64,000 nucleotides of DNA from Bordetella genomosp. 5 (GTDB taxonomy: Bacteria > Pseudomonadota > Gammaproteobacteria > Burkholderiales > Burkholderiaceae_B). A model generated the notes under the pieces. It ran no database searches. It was not told the origin of the DNA and saw only the letters and a program-made list of their open reading frames with translations. Shown one piece after another: positions 18,701-27,779 of the stretch (positions are counted from its first letter, which is position 1; each line of letters begins with the position of its first letter). Position numbers and translations under genes: made by a program. The DNA lies in assembly GCF_002261475.1 (NCBI RefSeq), contig NZ_NEVN01000004.1, positions 434,001-498,000 on the forward strand, written 5' to 3'.

Positions 18701-19772
18701 GGTGCTGCGTGGCGCCGGTCTGTCGGCCCACTCGCATGTGATCGGCGGCCTGAACGCCGCCGACGAGGTCGAGTTCTATCGCGATGGCAAAAAGATCTGG
18801 AGCCAGCCGCGCGCCGATCTCGGTCGCGCCTGGAGCGAGGTCAGCCACCGCATCATGGCCCGCCGCGACAATCCCGCCTGCGCGCAGGCCGAGTTCGATA
18901 CCTGGAACGACACCAAGGATCCGGGCCTGTCGCCGCGTGTGGCGTTCGACCCGCAAGAGGACGTGGCCGCGCCGTTCATCGCCACCGGCAAGCGTCCGCG
19001 CGTGGCCATCCTGCGCGAGCAGGGTTGCAACAGCCAGGTCGAAATGGCCTGGGCTTTCGACACGTCGGGCTTTGAAGCGGTCGACGTCCACATGACCGAT
19101 CTGCTGTCGGGCCGCATCGACCTGAACGGCATGCAGGGGCTCGTGGCCGTGGGCGGCTTCTCGTACGGCGACGTGCTGGGCGCCGGCGAAGGCTGGGCCC
19201 GCACGATCCGCTTCAACAGCAAGCTGTCGGATCAGTTCGCCGCGTACTTCGCGCGTCCCGACACTTTCGCGCTGGGCGTGTGCAATGGCTGCCAGATGAT
19301 GGCGGCCCTGGCGCCGATGATCCCGGGCGCCGAGTTCTGGCCGCGCTTCACGCGCAACCAGTCCGAGAAGTACGAAGCCCGCCTGTCGCTGGTCGAGGTG
19401 CAGTCGTCGCCGTCGATCTTCTTCGCCGGCATGGAAGGCGCGCGTATCCCGGTGGCCGTGGCGCACGGCGAGGGCTATGCCGACTTCTCGCAGCAGGGGG
19501 ACGCCAGCCGCGTGCTGGCCGCCGCTCGCTACATCGACAACCACGGCAAGGTCACCGAGGCCTATCCCTTCAACCCCAACGGCAGCCCGCAGGGCCTGAC
19601 CTCGGTCACGACCCAGGACGGCCGCTTCACGGTGCTGATGCCGCATCCGGAGCGCGTCACGCGCAACGTGATGATGTCGTGGGCGCCCGAGCAGTGGGGC
19701 GAGCGCGATGCCGGCGGTGTGTACACGCCCTGGATGCGCTTCTTCCGCAACGCGCGCGTCTGGCTGGGTTGA
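15723..19772 (+). CDS. purL: Phosphoribosylformylglycinamidine synthase, single-chain
   Basis: This is the fourth step of de novo purine synthesis, converting FGAR, ATP and glutamine to FGAM. The 1349-residue length matches the fused proteobacterial enzyme. In order it has an N-terminal PurS-like domain, a linker, two AIRS-type synthetase domains ([58 protein letters not shown]), and a C-terminal class I glutaminase with nucleophile Cys in [11 protein letters not shown] and a His/Glu pair in [11 protein letters not shown] chose the GTG at 15723, which gives the normal N-terminus [20 protein letters not shown]; the longer ORF adds unlikely sequence. Confidence 0.97.
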   Translation: MSLVQHLPGSSVLSPFRRERLLAQLKKAGLPVADVSARYEHFVHTDSELSAEAQQHLVQLLDYGTPYSAEPAAKQLELLVIPRLGTISPWASKATDIARNCGLAAVRRVERGVRYVITPERGLLGAKSIDADMLARAADCLHDRMTETVVQGDFDGQTLFTPLAGKPMRTVAVKAEGRGALEQANVSLGLALSDDEIDYLTTSFTELGRDPTDVELMMFAQANSEHCRHKIFNAQWVIDGTEQPNTLFGMIRATHKAQPAGTVVAYSDNSAIMEGGQAQRFQAGVPGIAGEGADAARYVRRDALVHTLMKVETHNHPTAIAPFPGAATGAGGEIRDEGATGRGSKPKAGLTGFTVSHLRFDDALNPWEADHHGLPDRIASPLSIMIDGPLGGAAFNNEFGRPNLLGYFRTFEQTAGGTRWGYHKPIMIAGGLGSIDAGLTHKDPLPPGALLVQLGGPGFRIGMGGSAASSMSVGSNSAELDFDSVQRGNPELERRVQEVIDRCWQLGESNPILAIHDVGAGGLSNAFPELVNDAGRGATFDLKRVPLEESGMSPAEIWSNESQERYVLAIQPHDLDRFDAIAKRERCPYAVVGVATEERQLRVVDGEGLPGLDAIRPQGADEVRPVDVPIDVILGKPPRMTRDVQRQPGVSAPLDLAGIDLTEAAYRVLRHPTVANKTFLITIGDRTVGGLSSRDQMVGPWQVPVADAAVTLADYEGVRGEAMAMGERTPIAMLDAPASGRMAVAEALTNLVSADVARLEDIKLSANWMAACGVAGQDAALYDTVSAVSEICQAVGLSIPVGKDSLSMKTTWTEDGEKRDVVAPVSLVVTAFAPVTDVRASLTPQLRTDAGDSVLILIDLGRGQHRMGGSILAQTYNQVGETVPDIDVAQDLRTFFVTIRTLAEAGTILAYHDRSDGGLFATLTEMAFAGRTGISVNLDMLTFDPNSADWGDYKIRPEQVAVQRDELTLKALFSEEAGAVIQVPAAQRDAVMQVLRGAGLSAHSHVIGGLNAADEVEFYRDGKKIWSQPRADLGRAWSEVSHRIMARRDNPACAQAEFDTWNDTKDPGLSPRVAFDPQEDVAAPFIATGKRPRVAILREQGCNSQVEMAWAFDTSGFEAVDVHMTDLLSGRIDLNGMQGLVAVGGFSYGDVLGAGEGWARTIRFNSKLSDQFAAYFARPDTFALGVCNGCQMMAALAPMIPGAEFWPRFTRNQSEKYEARLSLVEVQSSPSIFFAGMEGARIPVAVAHGEGYADFSQQGDASRVLAAARYIDNHGKVTEAYPFNPNGSPQGLTSVTTQDGRFTVLMPHPERVTRNVMMSWAPEQWGERDAGGVYTPWMRFFRNARVWLG

Positions 19773-19820
19773 TCCGGGGCACGCGCCTGTGCCGGTGGTT
19801 CACGGCGGGGGCCTGAACGA

Positions 19821-19853
19821 AAAAGCGGCTCCTTCGGGAGCCGCTTTCTTTTT
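19821..19853 (+). terminator. purL terminator, usable in both directions
   Basis: A 10-bp perfect stem AAGCGGCTCC / GGAGCCGCTT closes on a TTCG tetraloop, followed by TCTTTTT; A-rich sequence on the other side lets it work on the minus strand too. It separates purL from the convergent amidohydrolase operon. Confidence 0.9.
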
Positions 19854-19867
19854 GGCCGAGCGATCGC

Positions 19868-20716
19868 TCAGAAGGCGTAGAGCCGGGCCGGATTGTCCAC
19901 CAGCACCTCACGGCGGACGGCGTCGTCGGGAAGCCAGGCGGCCACTTCGCCCAGCAAGTGATCGGTGCCGATCTCCCGATAGGGGCTGACCGTGGTGGCT
20001 GCCGCGCCGGGCGTGCGGTTGGTATGTGGCCAGTCGCTCGCCCACAGCATGCGATCGGGCCGCAGCGCCACCAGCCGCTGCGCGAGGGTGGCGACGGCCT
20101 CGGCGTCGGTGCCGATGCGGTACGCCGCCGACAGCTTGACGTAGGCCGCGCCGGAGGCGATCAGGTCCAGGATGGGCCGGACCGATTCGAGCGCCACGTC
20201 GGGCGGCAGCATGGCGAAGTGATCCAGCACCACCGGCACGCCCAGCGCGCCCAGCGCGGGCGCCGCCTGCGCGATCGCGCCATGCGAGGCATACACCTGC
20301 AGGTGCCAGCCCTGACCGCGCAGGCGCGTGCCCCACTGCGACAGCGCCCGCGTGACGCGGGCCGGATCGCTGGCGCCCACGCTCTCGAGATTGATCCGCA
20401 GGCCGCGCACGCCCGCATCGTGCAGACGCACGAGCGTGTCGTCGTCGGCGTCGTCGTCCAGCACGGCCACGCCTCGGGCGTCTTCGCCGAGCGCCGCCAG
20501 ACTGTCGAGCAGCAGGCGGTTGTCAGTGCCGTAGACACTGGGTTGCACGATGACGGCGCGGCTTGCGCCCAGCGCGCTCAGATGCGCGCGCAGTTGGTCC
20601 AGGTGCGCCTCAGGCGGGGTGTAGTGCCGGTCGGGCAGCATGGCGTAGTCGGCCTGCGGCCCGATGATATGGACGTGGCAGTCGCAGGTCAGCGCGGGCA
20701 GGGGGGGCGCGTTCAT
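19868..20716 (-). CDS. Amidohydrolase_2 family metal-dependent hydrolase (PDC hydrolase-like)
   Basis: A 282-residue TIM-barrel hydrolase of the PF04909 type, closest in style to 2-pyrone-4,6-dicarboxylate lactonases. The metal-binding N-terminus is CDCHVHIIG, VVLDHFAML lies on a central strand and LWASDWPHTN carries the late aspartate. The likely chemistry is opening of a lactone or hydrolysis of a carboxylated ring. The start ATG at 20716 overlaps the stop codon of the upstream dehydrogenase by one base (TGATG). It is the last gene of the GntR-headed operon. Confidence 0.85.
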   Translation of the reverse strand: MNAPPLPALTCDCHVHIIGPQADYAMLPDRHYTPPEAHLDQLRAHLSALGASRAVIVQPSVYGTDNRLLLDSLAALGEDARGVAVLDDDADDDTLVRLHDAGVRGLRINLESVGASDPARVTRALSQWGTRLRGQGWHLQVYASHGAIAQAAPALGALGVPVVLDHFAMLPPDVALESVRPILDLIASGAAYVKLSAAYRIGTDAEAVATLAQRLVALRPDRMLWASDWPHTNRTPGAAATTVSPYREIGTDHLLGEVAAWLPDDAVRREVLVDNPARLYAF

Positions 20717-21777
20717 CAGCGGGCCGTCAGACGCTTGAGGAATGCCGCGCCGGCTTCCCGGGTGCCCAGCGTGCCGCCCACGTCGCGCGTGCACTCGTGC
20801 GCGGCGATGGTGTCGGCCAGCGTGGCTTCGATCGCGGCGGCGGCCTGCTGGAAGCGCGCGTCGCCACGCTTGTTGCCGTGCCAGTTGAGCAGCATGGCGG
20901 CCGACAGGATCAGCGAGGCCGGGTTGGCGATGTTCTGACCCGCGATGTCGGGCGCGGAGCCGTGCGCGGCCTGGCCCATGGCATAGTCGCGGCCGGCATT
21001 GAGCGAGCCGCCCAGACCCAGGCTGCCGGAGAGTTCGGCGGTGAGGTCGGAGAGGATGTCGCCGAACATATTGGTGGTCACGATCACGTCGTAGCGCTGC
21101 GGCGCGCGCACCACATGCGCCATCATCGCGTCGACGATCACGTCGTCGATGGTCACCTCCGGGAACGCCCTGCCGACCTCGCGGCAGGTGTCGATGAACA
21201 TGCCATCGCCCAGCTTCAGCACGTTGGCCTTGTGCACGATGGTGACGTGCTTCTTGCGCGTCATGGCCAGCTCGAAGGCCGAGCGCGCGATCCGCTCGCA
21301 GCACAGTCGCGTGATCCGGCGCAGCGACACCACCACGTCGGGGGTGATGAGCATTTCGCTGCCGCCCGATTCGACGTTGCGATCGGCATAGAAGCCTTCG
21401 GTGTTCTCGCGCACGACCACCAGATCGAACTCGCCCAGGCGCGCCTGCATGCCGGGGTAGGTGCGGGCGGGGCGGATGTTGGCGTGCAGGTCCAGATGCT
21501 TGCGGAACCACATCGACGGATTGATCTCGCCGCGCGACGCATCCTTGAATTCAAAGGTCGCCATCGGGCCGAGCATCAGGCCGTCGGCCGCCTTGACCTT
21601 GTCGAGCAGGGCGGGCGTGACGGTCGCGCCATGCTGCTTGAGGCTGTCGTGGCCGGCCACGTCGAAGTCGAGCTGCAGGCCCAGGCCAAAGCGCTCGGAG
21701 GCGGCTTGCAGTACGTCCACGGCGACCGCCATGGTTTCAGGGCCGATGCCGTCGCCGGGCAGAACGATGATTTTCAT
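20716..21777 (-). CDS. Isocitrate/isopropylmalate/tartrate-type dehydrogenase
   Basis: A 353-residue NAD-dependent beta-hydroxyacid oxidative decarboxylase. The N-terminal IVLPGDGIGPE motif, the central VVRENTEGFYADR motif and the metal and cofactor region TTNMFGDILSDLTAELSGSL identify the family. Substrate cannot be fixed: isopropylmalate is unlikely because no leuC or leuD is nearby, whereas tartrate, malate or a similar hydroxydicarboxylate would fit the flanking Bug receptors. It lies 27 bp downstream of a Bug gene. Confidence 0.87.
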   Translation of the reverse strand: MKIIVLPGDGIGPETMAVAVDVLQAASERFGLGLQLDFDVAGHDSLKQHGATVTPALLDKVKAADGLMLGPMATFEFKDASRGEINPSMWFRKHLDLHANIRPARTYPGMQARLGEFDLVVVRENTEGFYADRNVESGGSEMLITPDVVVSLRRITRLCCERIARSAFELAMTRKKHVTIVHKANVLKLGDGMFIDTCREVGRAFPEVTIDDVIVDAMMAHVVRAPQRYDVIVTTNMFGDILSDLTAELSGSLGLGGSLNAGRDYAMGQAAHGSAPDIAGQNIANPASLILSAAMLLNWHGNKRGDARFQQAAAAIEATLADTIAAHECTRDVGGTLGTREAGAAFLKRLTAR

Positions 21778-21804
21778 GAGGGGCTTCCGGTAGGGGGAGG
21801 GAGG

Positions 21805-22797
21805 TCAATCGATCTTCACGCCGGTGGCTTGCACCAGGCGCTGGTATTTCAGGGCTTCGGCTTGCACGAAGCGCGCGAACTCGGGCCGGTCGTTCGGCCG
21901 CACCGCGGCGCCGTCGCTCTCCAGGCGCGACTTGATCGCCGGATCGGCCAGTATGGCATTGAGGCTGCGGTTGAGGTCGTCGAGGATGGCGGCCGGGGTG
22001 GCTGCGGGCGCAAACACGCCGCCCCACAGACTGAACTGGAAGCCAGGCACGGTCGCCTCGGCCACGGTGGGGACCTGCGGCAGGATGGCGAGCCGCTCGC
22101 GCGAGGACACCGCCAGCACGCGCAGGCGGCCCGCGTTGACGTGCGGCATGGCGGCCGATGCGCTCGAGAAGAAGCAGTCCACGTGCCCGCCGAGCAGGTC
22201 GGTCATGGCCTGACCCGCGCCCTTGTACGGCGCGTGGATCAGACGCGTCTGCGTCGCCAGCGCCAGCGCGGCGGCCGCCAGGTGGCCGGGCGTAGCCGTG
22301 CCCGACGACGCATAGACGATCTTGTCGGGTTGGGCGCGCGCGGCCGCGAGCAGCGCGGGCAGGTCGGCATAGGGCGACTGCTGCGGCACGGCCAGCACCA
22401 GCGGCGAGTCGCCCACCAGAATCACCGGCGCGAATTCCTTCAGCGGGTCGTAGCCCGGCGCTTTCATGGCGTACGGATTGACCGCGATCTCGCCGGTCTG
22501 CCCGAGCATGAGCGTATAGCCGTCGGCCGCTGCGCGCAGCACCAGGCGTGCGCCGAGCGCGCCCGATGCGCCGGGGCGGTTCTCCACGATGAAGCTCTGG
22601 CCGTAACGCTTGCCCAGCTGCTCGGCGAGAATGCGGGCGAACACGTCGCCCTGGCCGCCGGGGGCGTACGGCACGATGAGCGTCACGGGTTTGGCGGGCC
22701 AGGCCGACTGCGCGTGCAGCCGTGGCGCCAGCGCGAGCAGGGCGCTGGCCGCGCCGGCGCGCAGCAGTTGCCGGCGTGAGCAGGTGAAGTGCGTCAT
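21805..22797 (-). CDS. Bug/TctC-family periplasmic binding protein
   Basis: A 330-residue solute receptor. The N-terminus CSRRQLLRAGAASALLALAP with LHAQS carries a twin-arginine-like RRQ motif, so Tat export is possible. Mature features are WPAKPVTLIVPYAPGGQGD and the central LIHAPYKGAGQAMTDLLGGH loop. It is the second of two adjacent Bug genes in the operon, 23 bp after the first. The two are clearly diverged from each other, suggesting different ligands and not a recent duplication. Confidence 0.9.
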   Translation of the reverse strand: MTHFTCSRRQLLRAGAASALLALAPRLHAQSAWPAKPVTLIVPYAPGGQGDVFARILAEQLGKRYGQSFIVENRPGASGALGARLVLRAAADGYTLMLGQTGEIAVNPYAMKAPGYDPLKEFAPVILVGDSPLVLAVPQQSPYADLPALLAAARAQPDKIVYASSGTATPGHLAAAALALATQTRLIHAPYKGAGQAMTDLLGGHVDCFFSSASAAMPHVNAGRLRVLAVSSRERLAILPQVPTVAEATVPGFQFSLWGGVFAPAATPAAILDDLNRSLNAILADPAIKSRLESDGAAVRPNDRPEFARFVQAEALKYQRLVQATGVKID

Positions 22798-22820
22798 GGC
22801 GTGTCTCCTTGTGCTGTCGC

Positions 22821-23795
22821 TCAGTTCAGTTGCATGCCGGACTTGCGCACCACCTCGCGCCAGAGCGTGAGCTCTTCGCCCAGCGCCTTTCCGAAGTCAT
22901 CCGGCGTGCCGCGCAGCGTCTGCGCGCCTTCGTGCGTCAGGCGGTCCTTCACGCGCGGGTCCGCGGCGGCCTCGTTGATGGCGTTGTTCAGCGTTGCCAC
23001 GACCTGCTTCGGCGTGTCGGCCGGCGCCAGCACGCCCCACCAGGTCGTGATGTCGAAGCCGGGCACGCCGGCCTCGTCCAGCGTGGGCGTGTCCGGAAAC
23101 AGGGGCGAACGGGTCTTGCCGGTCACGGCCAGCAGGTCGACCCGGTTCTCCTTCACCTGCGACAGCATCGTGGGCACCGTGGCGAAGAACACCTGCACCC
23201 GGCCCGCGAGCAGATCCACGGTGGCGGGACCGCTGCCCTTGTAGGGCACATGGGTCATCTCGACCCTGGCCTGCTGCGTGAAGAGTTCGCCCGTGAGGTG
23301 GTTGATGCTGCCGTTGCCGGCCGAGCAGTAGTTCAGGCTTTCTTTCGCGGCGCGCGCCCGCAGGTCGGCCACGCTCTTGAGACCCAGGTCTTTGCTGGTG
23401 ACGACCAGCAGCGGGCCGCGGCCCAGCATGGCCACGGGCGCGAAGGAGCGCTGCACGTCGTAGCTGGTGGCGATGCCGGCGGCCGCGTTGGTGACGAAGG
23501 TGGAGGTCGCGAACAGCAGCGTGTGGCCGTCGGGGCGGGCATTCGCGACCAGCGCCGCGCCGATCGAGCCGCCGCCACCGCCGCGGTTCTCCACGACCAC
23601 CGGCTGGCCCAGGCGCTCGGCGAGCGTGCGGGCCAGATCGCGCGCAATGCTGTCGGTGCCGCCGCCCGGGGCGAACGGCACGACAAGCGTGATGGGCTGA
23701 GTGGGAAACGCGCCGGCGGCGGGGGCGCCGACACAAATCGCGGGCAAAACAAGGCCCAGGCCCGCCGCCAGGCGGGCTCGCAGGTGCTTCCACAT
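22821..23795 (-). CDS. Bug/TctC-family periplasmic binding protein
   Basis: A 324-residue solute receptor with a signal peptide (RARLAAGLGLVLPAICVGAP). The family motif FPTQPITLVVPFAPGGGTD follows directly. The ligand-loop region is MTHVPYKGSGPATVDLLAGR. It is the first structural gene after the GntR regulator, separated by 25 bp, so both belong to one transcript. Confidence 0.9.
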   Translation of the reverse strand: MWKHLRARLAAGLGLVLPAICVGAPAAGAFPTQPITLVVPFAPGGGTDSIARDLARTLAERLGQPVVVENRGGGGGSIGAALVANARPDGHTLLFATSTFVTNAAAGIATSYDVQRSFAPVAMLGRGPLLVVTSKDLGLKSVADLRARAAKESLNYCSAGNGSINHLTGELFTQQARVEMTHVPYKGSGPATVDLLAGRVQVFFATVPTMLSQVKENRVDLLAVTGKTRSPLFPDTPTLDEAGVPGFDITTWWGVLAPADTPKQVVATLNNAINEAAADPRVKDRLTHEGAQTLRGTPDDFGKALGEELTLWREVVRKSGMQLN

Positions 23796-23820
23796 TTTTT
23801 TGTCTCCGTGATGCCGGGCT

Positions 23821-24453
23821 TTATCCCTGGCGCAGCATCTTCAGTCGTTCCAGCAGGGCCTGGTTGATGTGGTGCTGTGCGGCGGCCTCGGCGCGCACGG
23901 GATCGCGCGCGCGGATCGCGGCCACGATGGCGTTGTGCTCTTCGTTGGACTGGCCCACCCGCTCGGGCGAGCTCAGCGTGCTGCGTCCCAGCAGATAGGT
24001 GGTGTCGGTGAGCGACTGCAGCGATCGGATCAGATAGCGGTTGTGCGCGGCGCTGTAGATGGCCTGGTGAAAGTCCAGGTTCTGCGCCACCGCGTCGCCG
24101 GCATCGCCGTCGTCGAGGATGGTCTGCATGTGCAGGATCTCGGCGTCGGAGGCATGGCGCGCGGCCAGCGCGGCGGCCGCGCCTTCGAGCACCTGCCGCA
24201 TCGCATACAGCTCGCCCACTTCCTGCTGGCTCATGGTCGTGACCACCAGGCCGCGGCCGGGTTCGTGCGTGATCAGGCCTTCATCCTGGATGCGCTTGAG
24301 CGCTTCGCGCACCGGCGTGCGGCCCATTTCCAGCAACTGCGCGACCTCGATCTCGCGCAGGCGGTCGGTCGGCGTGAACAGGCCGGCCAGGATGCGGCGC
24401 TTGATCTCGGTGTAGGCCGCATAGGCCTGCGAATTGACCTTGGAAATGGGCAT
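23821..24453 (-). CDS. GntR-family regulator (FadR/FCD subfamily)
   Basis: A 210-residue transcription factor with an N-terminal winged helix (LREIEVAQLLEMGRTPVREA, LITHEPGRGLVVT) and an all-helical FCD ligand domain (metal-binding type D...H...H pattern around NLDFHQAIYSAAHN and AAAQHHINQ). I chose the ATG at 24453, which places the HTH at the usual distance from the N-terminus; the longer ORF adds unlikely sequence. It heads a five-gene minus-strand operon and probably represses it in the absence of the imported acid. A TGTAT-N8-ATACA inverted repeat lies just upstream. Confidence 0.9.
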   Translation of the reverse strand: MPISKVNSQAYAAYTEIKRRILAGLFTPTDRLREIEVAQLLEMGRTPVREALKRIQDEGLITHEPGRGLVVTTMSQQEVGELYAMRQVLEGAAAALAARHASDAEILHMQTILDDGDAGDAVAQNLDFHQAIYSAAHNRYLIRSLQSLTDTTYLLGRSTLSSPERVGQSNEEHNAIVAAIRARDPVRAEAAAQHHINQALLERLKMLRQG

Positions 24454-24472
24454 GGCGTCTCGTCCGTGTTTT

Positions 24473-24490
24473 TGTATATTTTTGCATACA
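24473..24490. promoter_or_regulatory. GntR operator candidate
   Basis: TGTAT and ATACA are arranged as an inverted repeat with an 8-bp AT-rich spacer, 20 bp upstream of the gntR start and about 100 bp before the divergent M20 peptidase gene. This resembles FadR-subfamily operators in size and position. A TTAAAAT box at about 24552 could be the -10 of the peptidase gene. Confidence 0.5.
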
Positions 24491-24589
24491 TAAAATCCAC
24501 GGCCAAGCAGAGAAATCGGGGCCGGGTATCTGCGGGCGGGCGCCGCCGGGCTTAAAATGGCGGCTTCGCCCTCCTGCCGAGACGCCAAC

Positions 24590-26062
24590 ATGAATGCGCG
24601 CATCCCCGACGACGCCCTGCCGCCCACCCTCGATCCCAAGGCCCTGCAGGCCTTCGTCGACGAAAAGTGGGACAACGAAATCATTCCCGCGCTGACCGAC
24701 TACATCGCGATTCCCGCCAAGAGCCCGGCCTTCGACGCCGACTGGGAAAAGAACGCGTTCATCGAGCGTGTGGTGCGCGACGCGGCCCAGTGGGTCGAGG
24801 CGCAAAAGGTCTCGGGCCTGAAGCTCGAAGTGATCCGCCTGCCCGGTCGCACGCCGGTGATCTTTTTCGAGGCGCCCGCCACCCGCAGCGACAACGGCGA
24901 CACCGTGCTGCTCTACGGTCACCTCGACAAGCAGCCGGAATTCTCCGGCTGGCGTTCCGATCTGGGCCCCTGGACGCCCAAGTACGAGAACGGCAAGCTG
25001 TACGGTCGCGGCGGTGCCGACGACGGTTACGCCGTGTATGCCTCGCTCACCGCGATCATGGCGCTCGACAAGCAGGGCATCCCGCGTCCGCGTTGCGTCG
25101 GCATCGTCGAGACCTGTGAAGAGTCGGGCAGCTACGATCTGCTGCCTTATATCGACGCCCTGCGCGAACGCATGGGCAATGTGGCGCTGGTGGTCTGTCT
25201 GGATTCCGGCGCGGGCAACTACGATCAGCTCTGGATGACCACGTCGCTGCGCGGCATGGTCGCCGGCACGCTCGAGGTGCAGGTGCTCGACGAAGGCGTG
25301 CACTCGGGCGACTCCAGCGGCGTGGTGCCGTCGTCGTTCCGCATCCTGCGCCATTTGCTCGACCGTCTCGAAGACAGCGCCAACGGCCGTCTGCTGCCGC
25401 AGAGCCTGCATTGCGAGATCCCGGCCGACCGCATCGAGCAGGCCAAGGCCACCGCGCAGATTCTTGGCGACGAAGTCTGGCGCCGTTTCCCCTGGAGCTG
25501 CGGCGGCGACGGCAGCTTCGTGCTGCCCATGACGACGGCGCCCGAAGAAGCGCTGCTCAACCGCACCTGGCGTCCGACGCTGTCCGTCACGGGCGCCGAA
25601 GGTCTGCCGCCGCTGTCCAGCGCCGGCAATGTGCTGCGCCCGCGCACCGCATTCAAGCTCTCGCTGCGTCTGCCGCCGCTGGTCGACGCCGTGGCCGCCG
25701 CGCAAGAGATTAAAGAGCTGCTCGAAAGCGACGCGCCGTACAACGCCAAGGTCACGTTCAATCCCCGCGAAGGCTCGGCCACCGGCTGGAACGCGCCCAC
25801 CTCGGCCGAGTGGCTGTCGCAGGCGCTCGACGCCGCGTCGCAGCAGTACTACGGCGCGCCGTGCGGCTACATCGGCCAGGGCGGCACGATCCCGCTGATG
25901 AGCATGCTGCAGAAGGGCTTCCCGAAGGCGCAGTTCATGGTGTGCGGCGTGCTGGGCCCGAAGTCCAACGCGCATGGTCCCAACGAGTTCCTGCACGTGC
26001 CCTACGGCAAGAAGCTCACCGCCGCCGTGGCGCAGACCATGGCCGCGATGCCCGCCGCCTGA
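24590..26062 (+). CDS. M20-family metallopeptidase
   Basis: A 490-residue zinc-dependent exopeptidase or deacylase of the M20 family. Metal ligands and catalytic residues are visible in LLYGHLDKQPEFSGW (His, Asp), GRGGADDGYAVY (bridging Asp), ETCEESGSYDL (catalytic Glu and metal Glu) and VCLDSGAGNYDQ. A dimerisation domain is inserted in the middle. The length and motifs resemble dipeptidases such as carnosinase-like enzymes. It is a single gene between the GntR operator and a terminator; the start chosen at 24590 matches the beginning of good composition. Confidence 0.88.
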   Translation: MNARIPDDALPPTLDPKALQAFVDEKWDNEIIPALTDYIAIPAKSPAFDADWEKNAFIERVVRDAAQWVEAQKVSGLKLEVIRLPGRTPVIFFEAPATRSDNGDTVLLYGHLDKQPEFSGWRSDLGPWTPKYENGKLYGRGGADDGYAVYASLTAIMALDKQGIPRPRCVGIVETCEESGSYDLLPYIDALRERMGNVALVVCLDSGAGNYDQLWMTTSLRGMVAGTLEVQVLDEGVHSGDSSGVVPSSFRILRHLLDRLEDSANGRLLPQSLHCEIPADRIEQAKATAQILGDEVWRRFPWSCGGDGSFVLPMTTAPEEALLNRTWRPTLSVTGAEGLPPLSSAGNVLRPRTAFKLSLRLPPLVDAVAAAQEIKELLESDAPYNAKVTFNPREGSATGWNAPTSAEWLSQALDAASQQYYGAPCGYIGQGGTIPLMSMLQKGFPKAQFMVCGVLGPKSNAHGPNEFLHVPYGKKLTAAVAQTMAAMPAA

Positions 26063-26085
26063 GCGCATCGCGCTGCCTGACTCAA

Positions 26086-26113
26086 GCCGGCCCTCGCGGG
26101 CCGGCGCTTTTTT
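26086..26113 (+). terminator. Terminator after M20 peptidase
   Basis: GCCGGCCC and GGGCCGGC form an 8-bp stem around a TCGC loop, followed by GCTTTTTT. It separates the peptidase from the DUF1415 gene, which starts 32 bp later. Confidence 0.88.
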
Positions 26114-26144
26114 CTCTTCAAGGCGGCCTCGACGCCGCGACACC

Positions 26145-26708
26145 ATGATTATCAATACCCCCGCCGCCCAAGCCGTGGCCGACGAAGTCCGCACGTGGGT
26201 CGACCGCGCGGTGATCGGACTCAACCTCTGTCCGTTCGCCAAGGCGGTGCAGATCAAAGGCCAGGTCCGCTATGCCGTGAGCGACGCGCAGGACGCCGAA
26301 GGCGTGCTGACCGACCTGGAAGACGAGCTGATGCTGATTTCCGAAGCCGATCCGGAAGCCATCGACACCACGCTGCTGATCCTGCCCGAGGCGCTGCACG
26401 ACTTCTACGATTTCAACGACTTCGAAGAGTTGTCGGAGCGCCTGCTCAAGCGCATGCGTCTGGTGGGCGACCTGCAGGTGGCCACGTTCCACCCGCAGTT
26501 TCAGTTCGCCGAGACCGAACCCGACGACATCGAGAACTACACGAATCGCTCGCCGTACCCGATCCTGCATCTGCTGCGCGAAGACAGCATCGATCGTGCG
26601 GTCGAGGCGTTTCCGGATGCCGCCGAGATCTACGAGAAGAACATCGAGACGCTCAAGAGCCTTGGCCACGATGGTTTCCAGCAGGTGCTGGACGGCAAGA
26701 CCAACTGA
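26145..26708 (+). CDS. DUF1415 family protein
   Basis: A 187-residue conserved protein of unknown function. It has the family N-terminus (VRTWVDRAVIGLNLCPFAK) with the conserved NLCPFA motif, and the central ATFHPQFQFA and NRSPYPILHLLRE motifs. No signal peptide. It is convergent with the threonine aldolase gene, with 7 bp between the stop codons and a CTGAGG-CAG-CCTCAG palindrome covering both. Confidence 0.88.
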   Translation: MIINTPAAQAVADEVRTWVDRAVIGLNLCPFAKAVQIKGQVRYAVSDAQDAEGVLTDLEDELMLISEADPEAIDTTLLILPEALHDFYDFNDFEELSERLLKRMRLVGDLQVATFHPQFQFAETEPDDIENYTNRSPYPILHLLREDSIDRAVEAFPDAAEIYEKNIETLKSLGHDGFQQVLDGKTN

Positions 26709-26715
26709 GGCAGCC

Positions 26716-27777
26716 TCAGATCGAGGCCAGCACCTGTCGGAACGCGGCCACGGCCGCATCGATGTCGGCGTCGGTGGTGTGCCGGTGCGTGACGCAGCGC
26801 AGGCGGGTATTGGCCCAGGGCCGGGTGCGCAGGCCGGCGGCCTCGAGCGCCGCCACCCATTCTTTGTTGCTCATCTTCGTGGCGCCGACCTCGATCTGCA
26901 CGATGTTGGTCTGCGGCGAGGTGGCGCGAATCGGACCGCCCAGCGCATTGATGGCGTCGCTCAGCCGGCGGGCGCGCACGTGATCCTCGCTCAGTCTGTC
27001 TCCCATGGTGCGCACGCCCTCGAGTGCGGCGGCGGCCATGAGCCCGGACTGGCGCTGCGTGCCACCCAGCATGCGGCGCAACGTGCGGGCACGGTCCAGC
27101 ACGGAGCGGGGGCCCGCCAGCACCGCGCCGACGGGCGCGCTCAGCCCTTTCGACAGGCATAGCGACACGGTGTCGGTGTGCCGCGTGATCTCGGCGGGCG
27201 GCAGGCCCAGCGCGGCCGCGGCGTTGAACAGGCGGGCGCCGTCCAGATGCACGGCGATTCCGCGTTCCTGCCCCATGGCGTGCACGGCCTGCATGTGATC
27301 GAGGGGCAGCACCGTGCCGCCCGCGTTGTTGTGCGTCGTTTCCATAGCGATCAACGCGGTCGGGAGTTTGTGCCCGCCGGACTGCACCGAATCTGCGAGA
27401 CGATTCAAGTCCATCGCGCCGTCCTGCCCGGGCACCCCCACATAAAACAGATTGGTGAAGGTGGCCGCGCCGCGTTCGGAGGTGTACATGTGCGAGGTGC
27501 CTTCCAGCACGACCTGTTCGCCGCGACTCGATTGCGCCAGCACGGCGACCAGGTTGGCCATGGTGCAGCTCGGCATGAACAGCCCGCACTCCTTGCCGAG
27601 ACGCGCGGCCACGTCGTGTTCGAGTTCGGCCACGCTGGGATCGCCATCGAGGCCGTCGTCGCCGATCGGCGCCTCGAGCATGCGCTCGTACATCGCGGGC
27701 GTGGGACGCGTGACGGTGTCGCTGCGCAGATCGACGGGGTGGCTGGGCAGTTGGGAGTAGAGCGGCGCGTTCATCAT
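26716..27777 (-). CDS. ltaE: Low-specificity L-threonine aldolase
   Basis: A 353-residue PLP enzyme splitting threonine-type beta-hydroxy amino acids to glycine and an aldehyde. The family start is VDLRSDTVTRPTPAM, then GDDGLDGDPSV, the HLDGARLFNAA segment holding the cofactor Asp, and the PLP lysine in LCLSKGLSAPVG. The start at 27777 or 27774 is just after the ABC ATPase stop codon, so translation is probably coupled. Its position as the last gene of an amino-acid ABC operon suggests the transporter brings in a beta-hydroxy amino acid. Confidence 0.88.
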   Translation of the reverse strand: MMNAPLYSQLPSHPVDLRSDTVTRPTPAMYERMLEAPIGDDGLDGDPSVAELEHDVAARLGKECGLFMPSCTMANLVAVLAQSSRGEQVVLEGTSHMYTSERGAATFTNLFYVGVPGQDGAMDLNRLADSVQSGGHKLPTALIAMETTHNNAGGTVLPLDHMQAVHAMGQERGIAVHLDGARLFNAAAALGLPPAEITRHTDTVSLCLSKGLSAPVGAVLAGPRSVLDRARTLRRMLGGTQRQSGLMAAAALEGVRTMGDRLSEDHVRARRLSDAINALGGPIRATSPQTNIVQIEVGATKMSNKEWVAALEAAGLRTRPWANTRLRCVTHRHTTDADIDAAVAAFRQVLASI

Positions 27778-27779
27778 GT

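Noticed and set aside
15729-19646. 1305-codon minus-strand ORF opposite purL
   Set aside because: Shadow of purL caused by high GC at codon third positions; the product has no recognisable domain and purL on the other strand is certain.
26705-26719. CTGAGG-CAG-CCTCAG palindrome between DUF1415 and threonine aldolase as a terminator
   Set aside because: The stem is six base pairs with a three-base loop and there is no T-run on either strand, so it is unlikely to terminate transcription.
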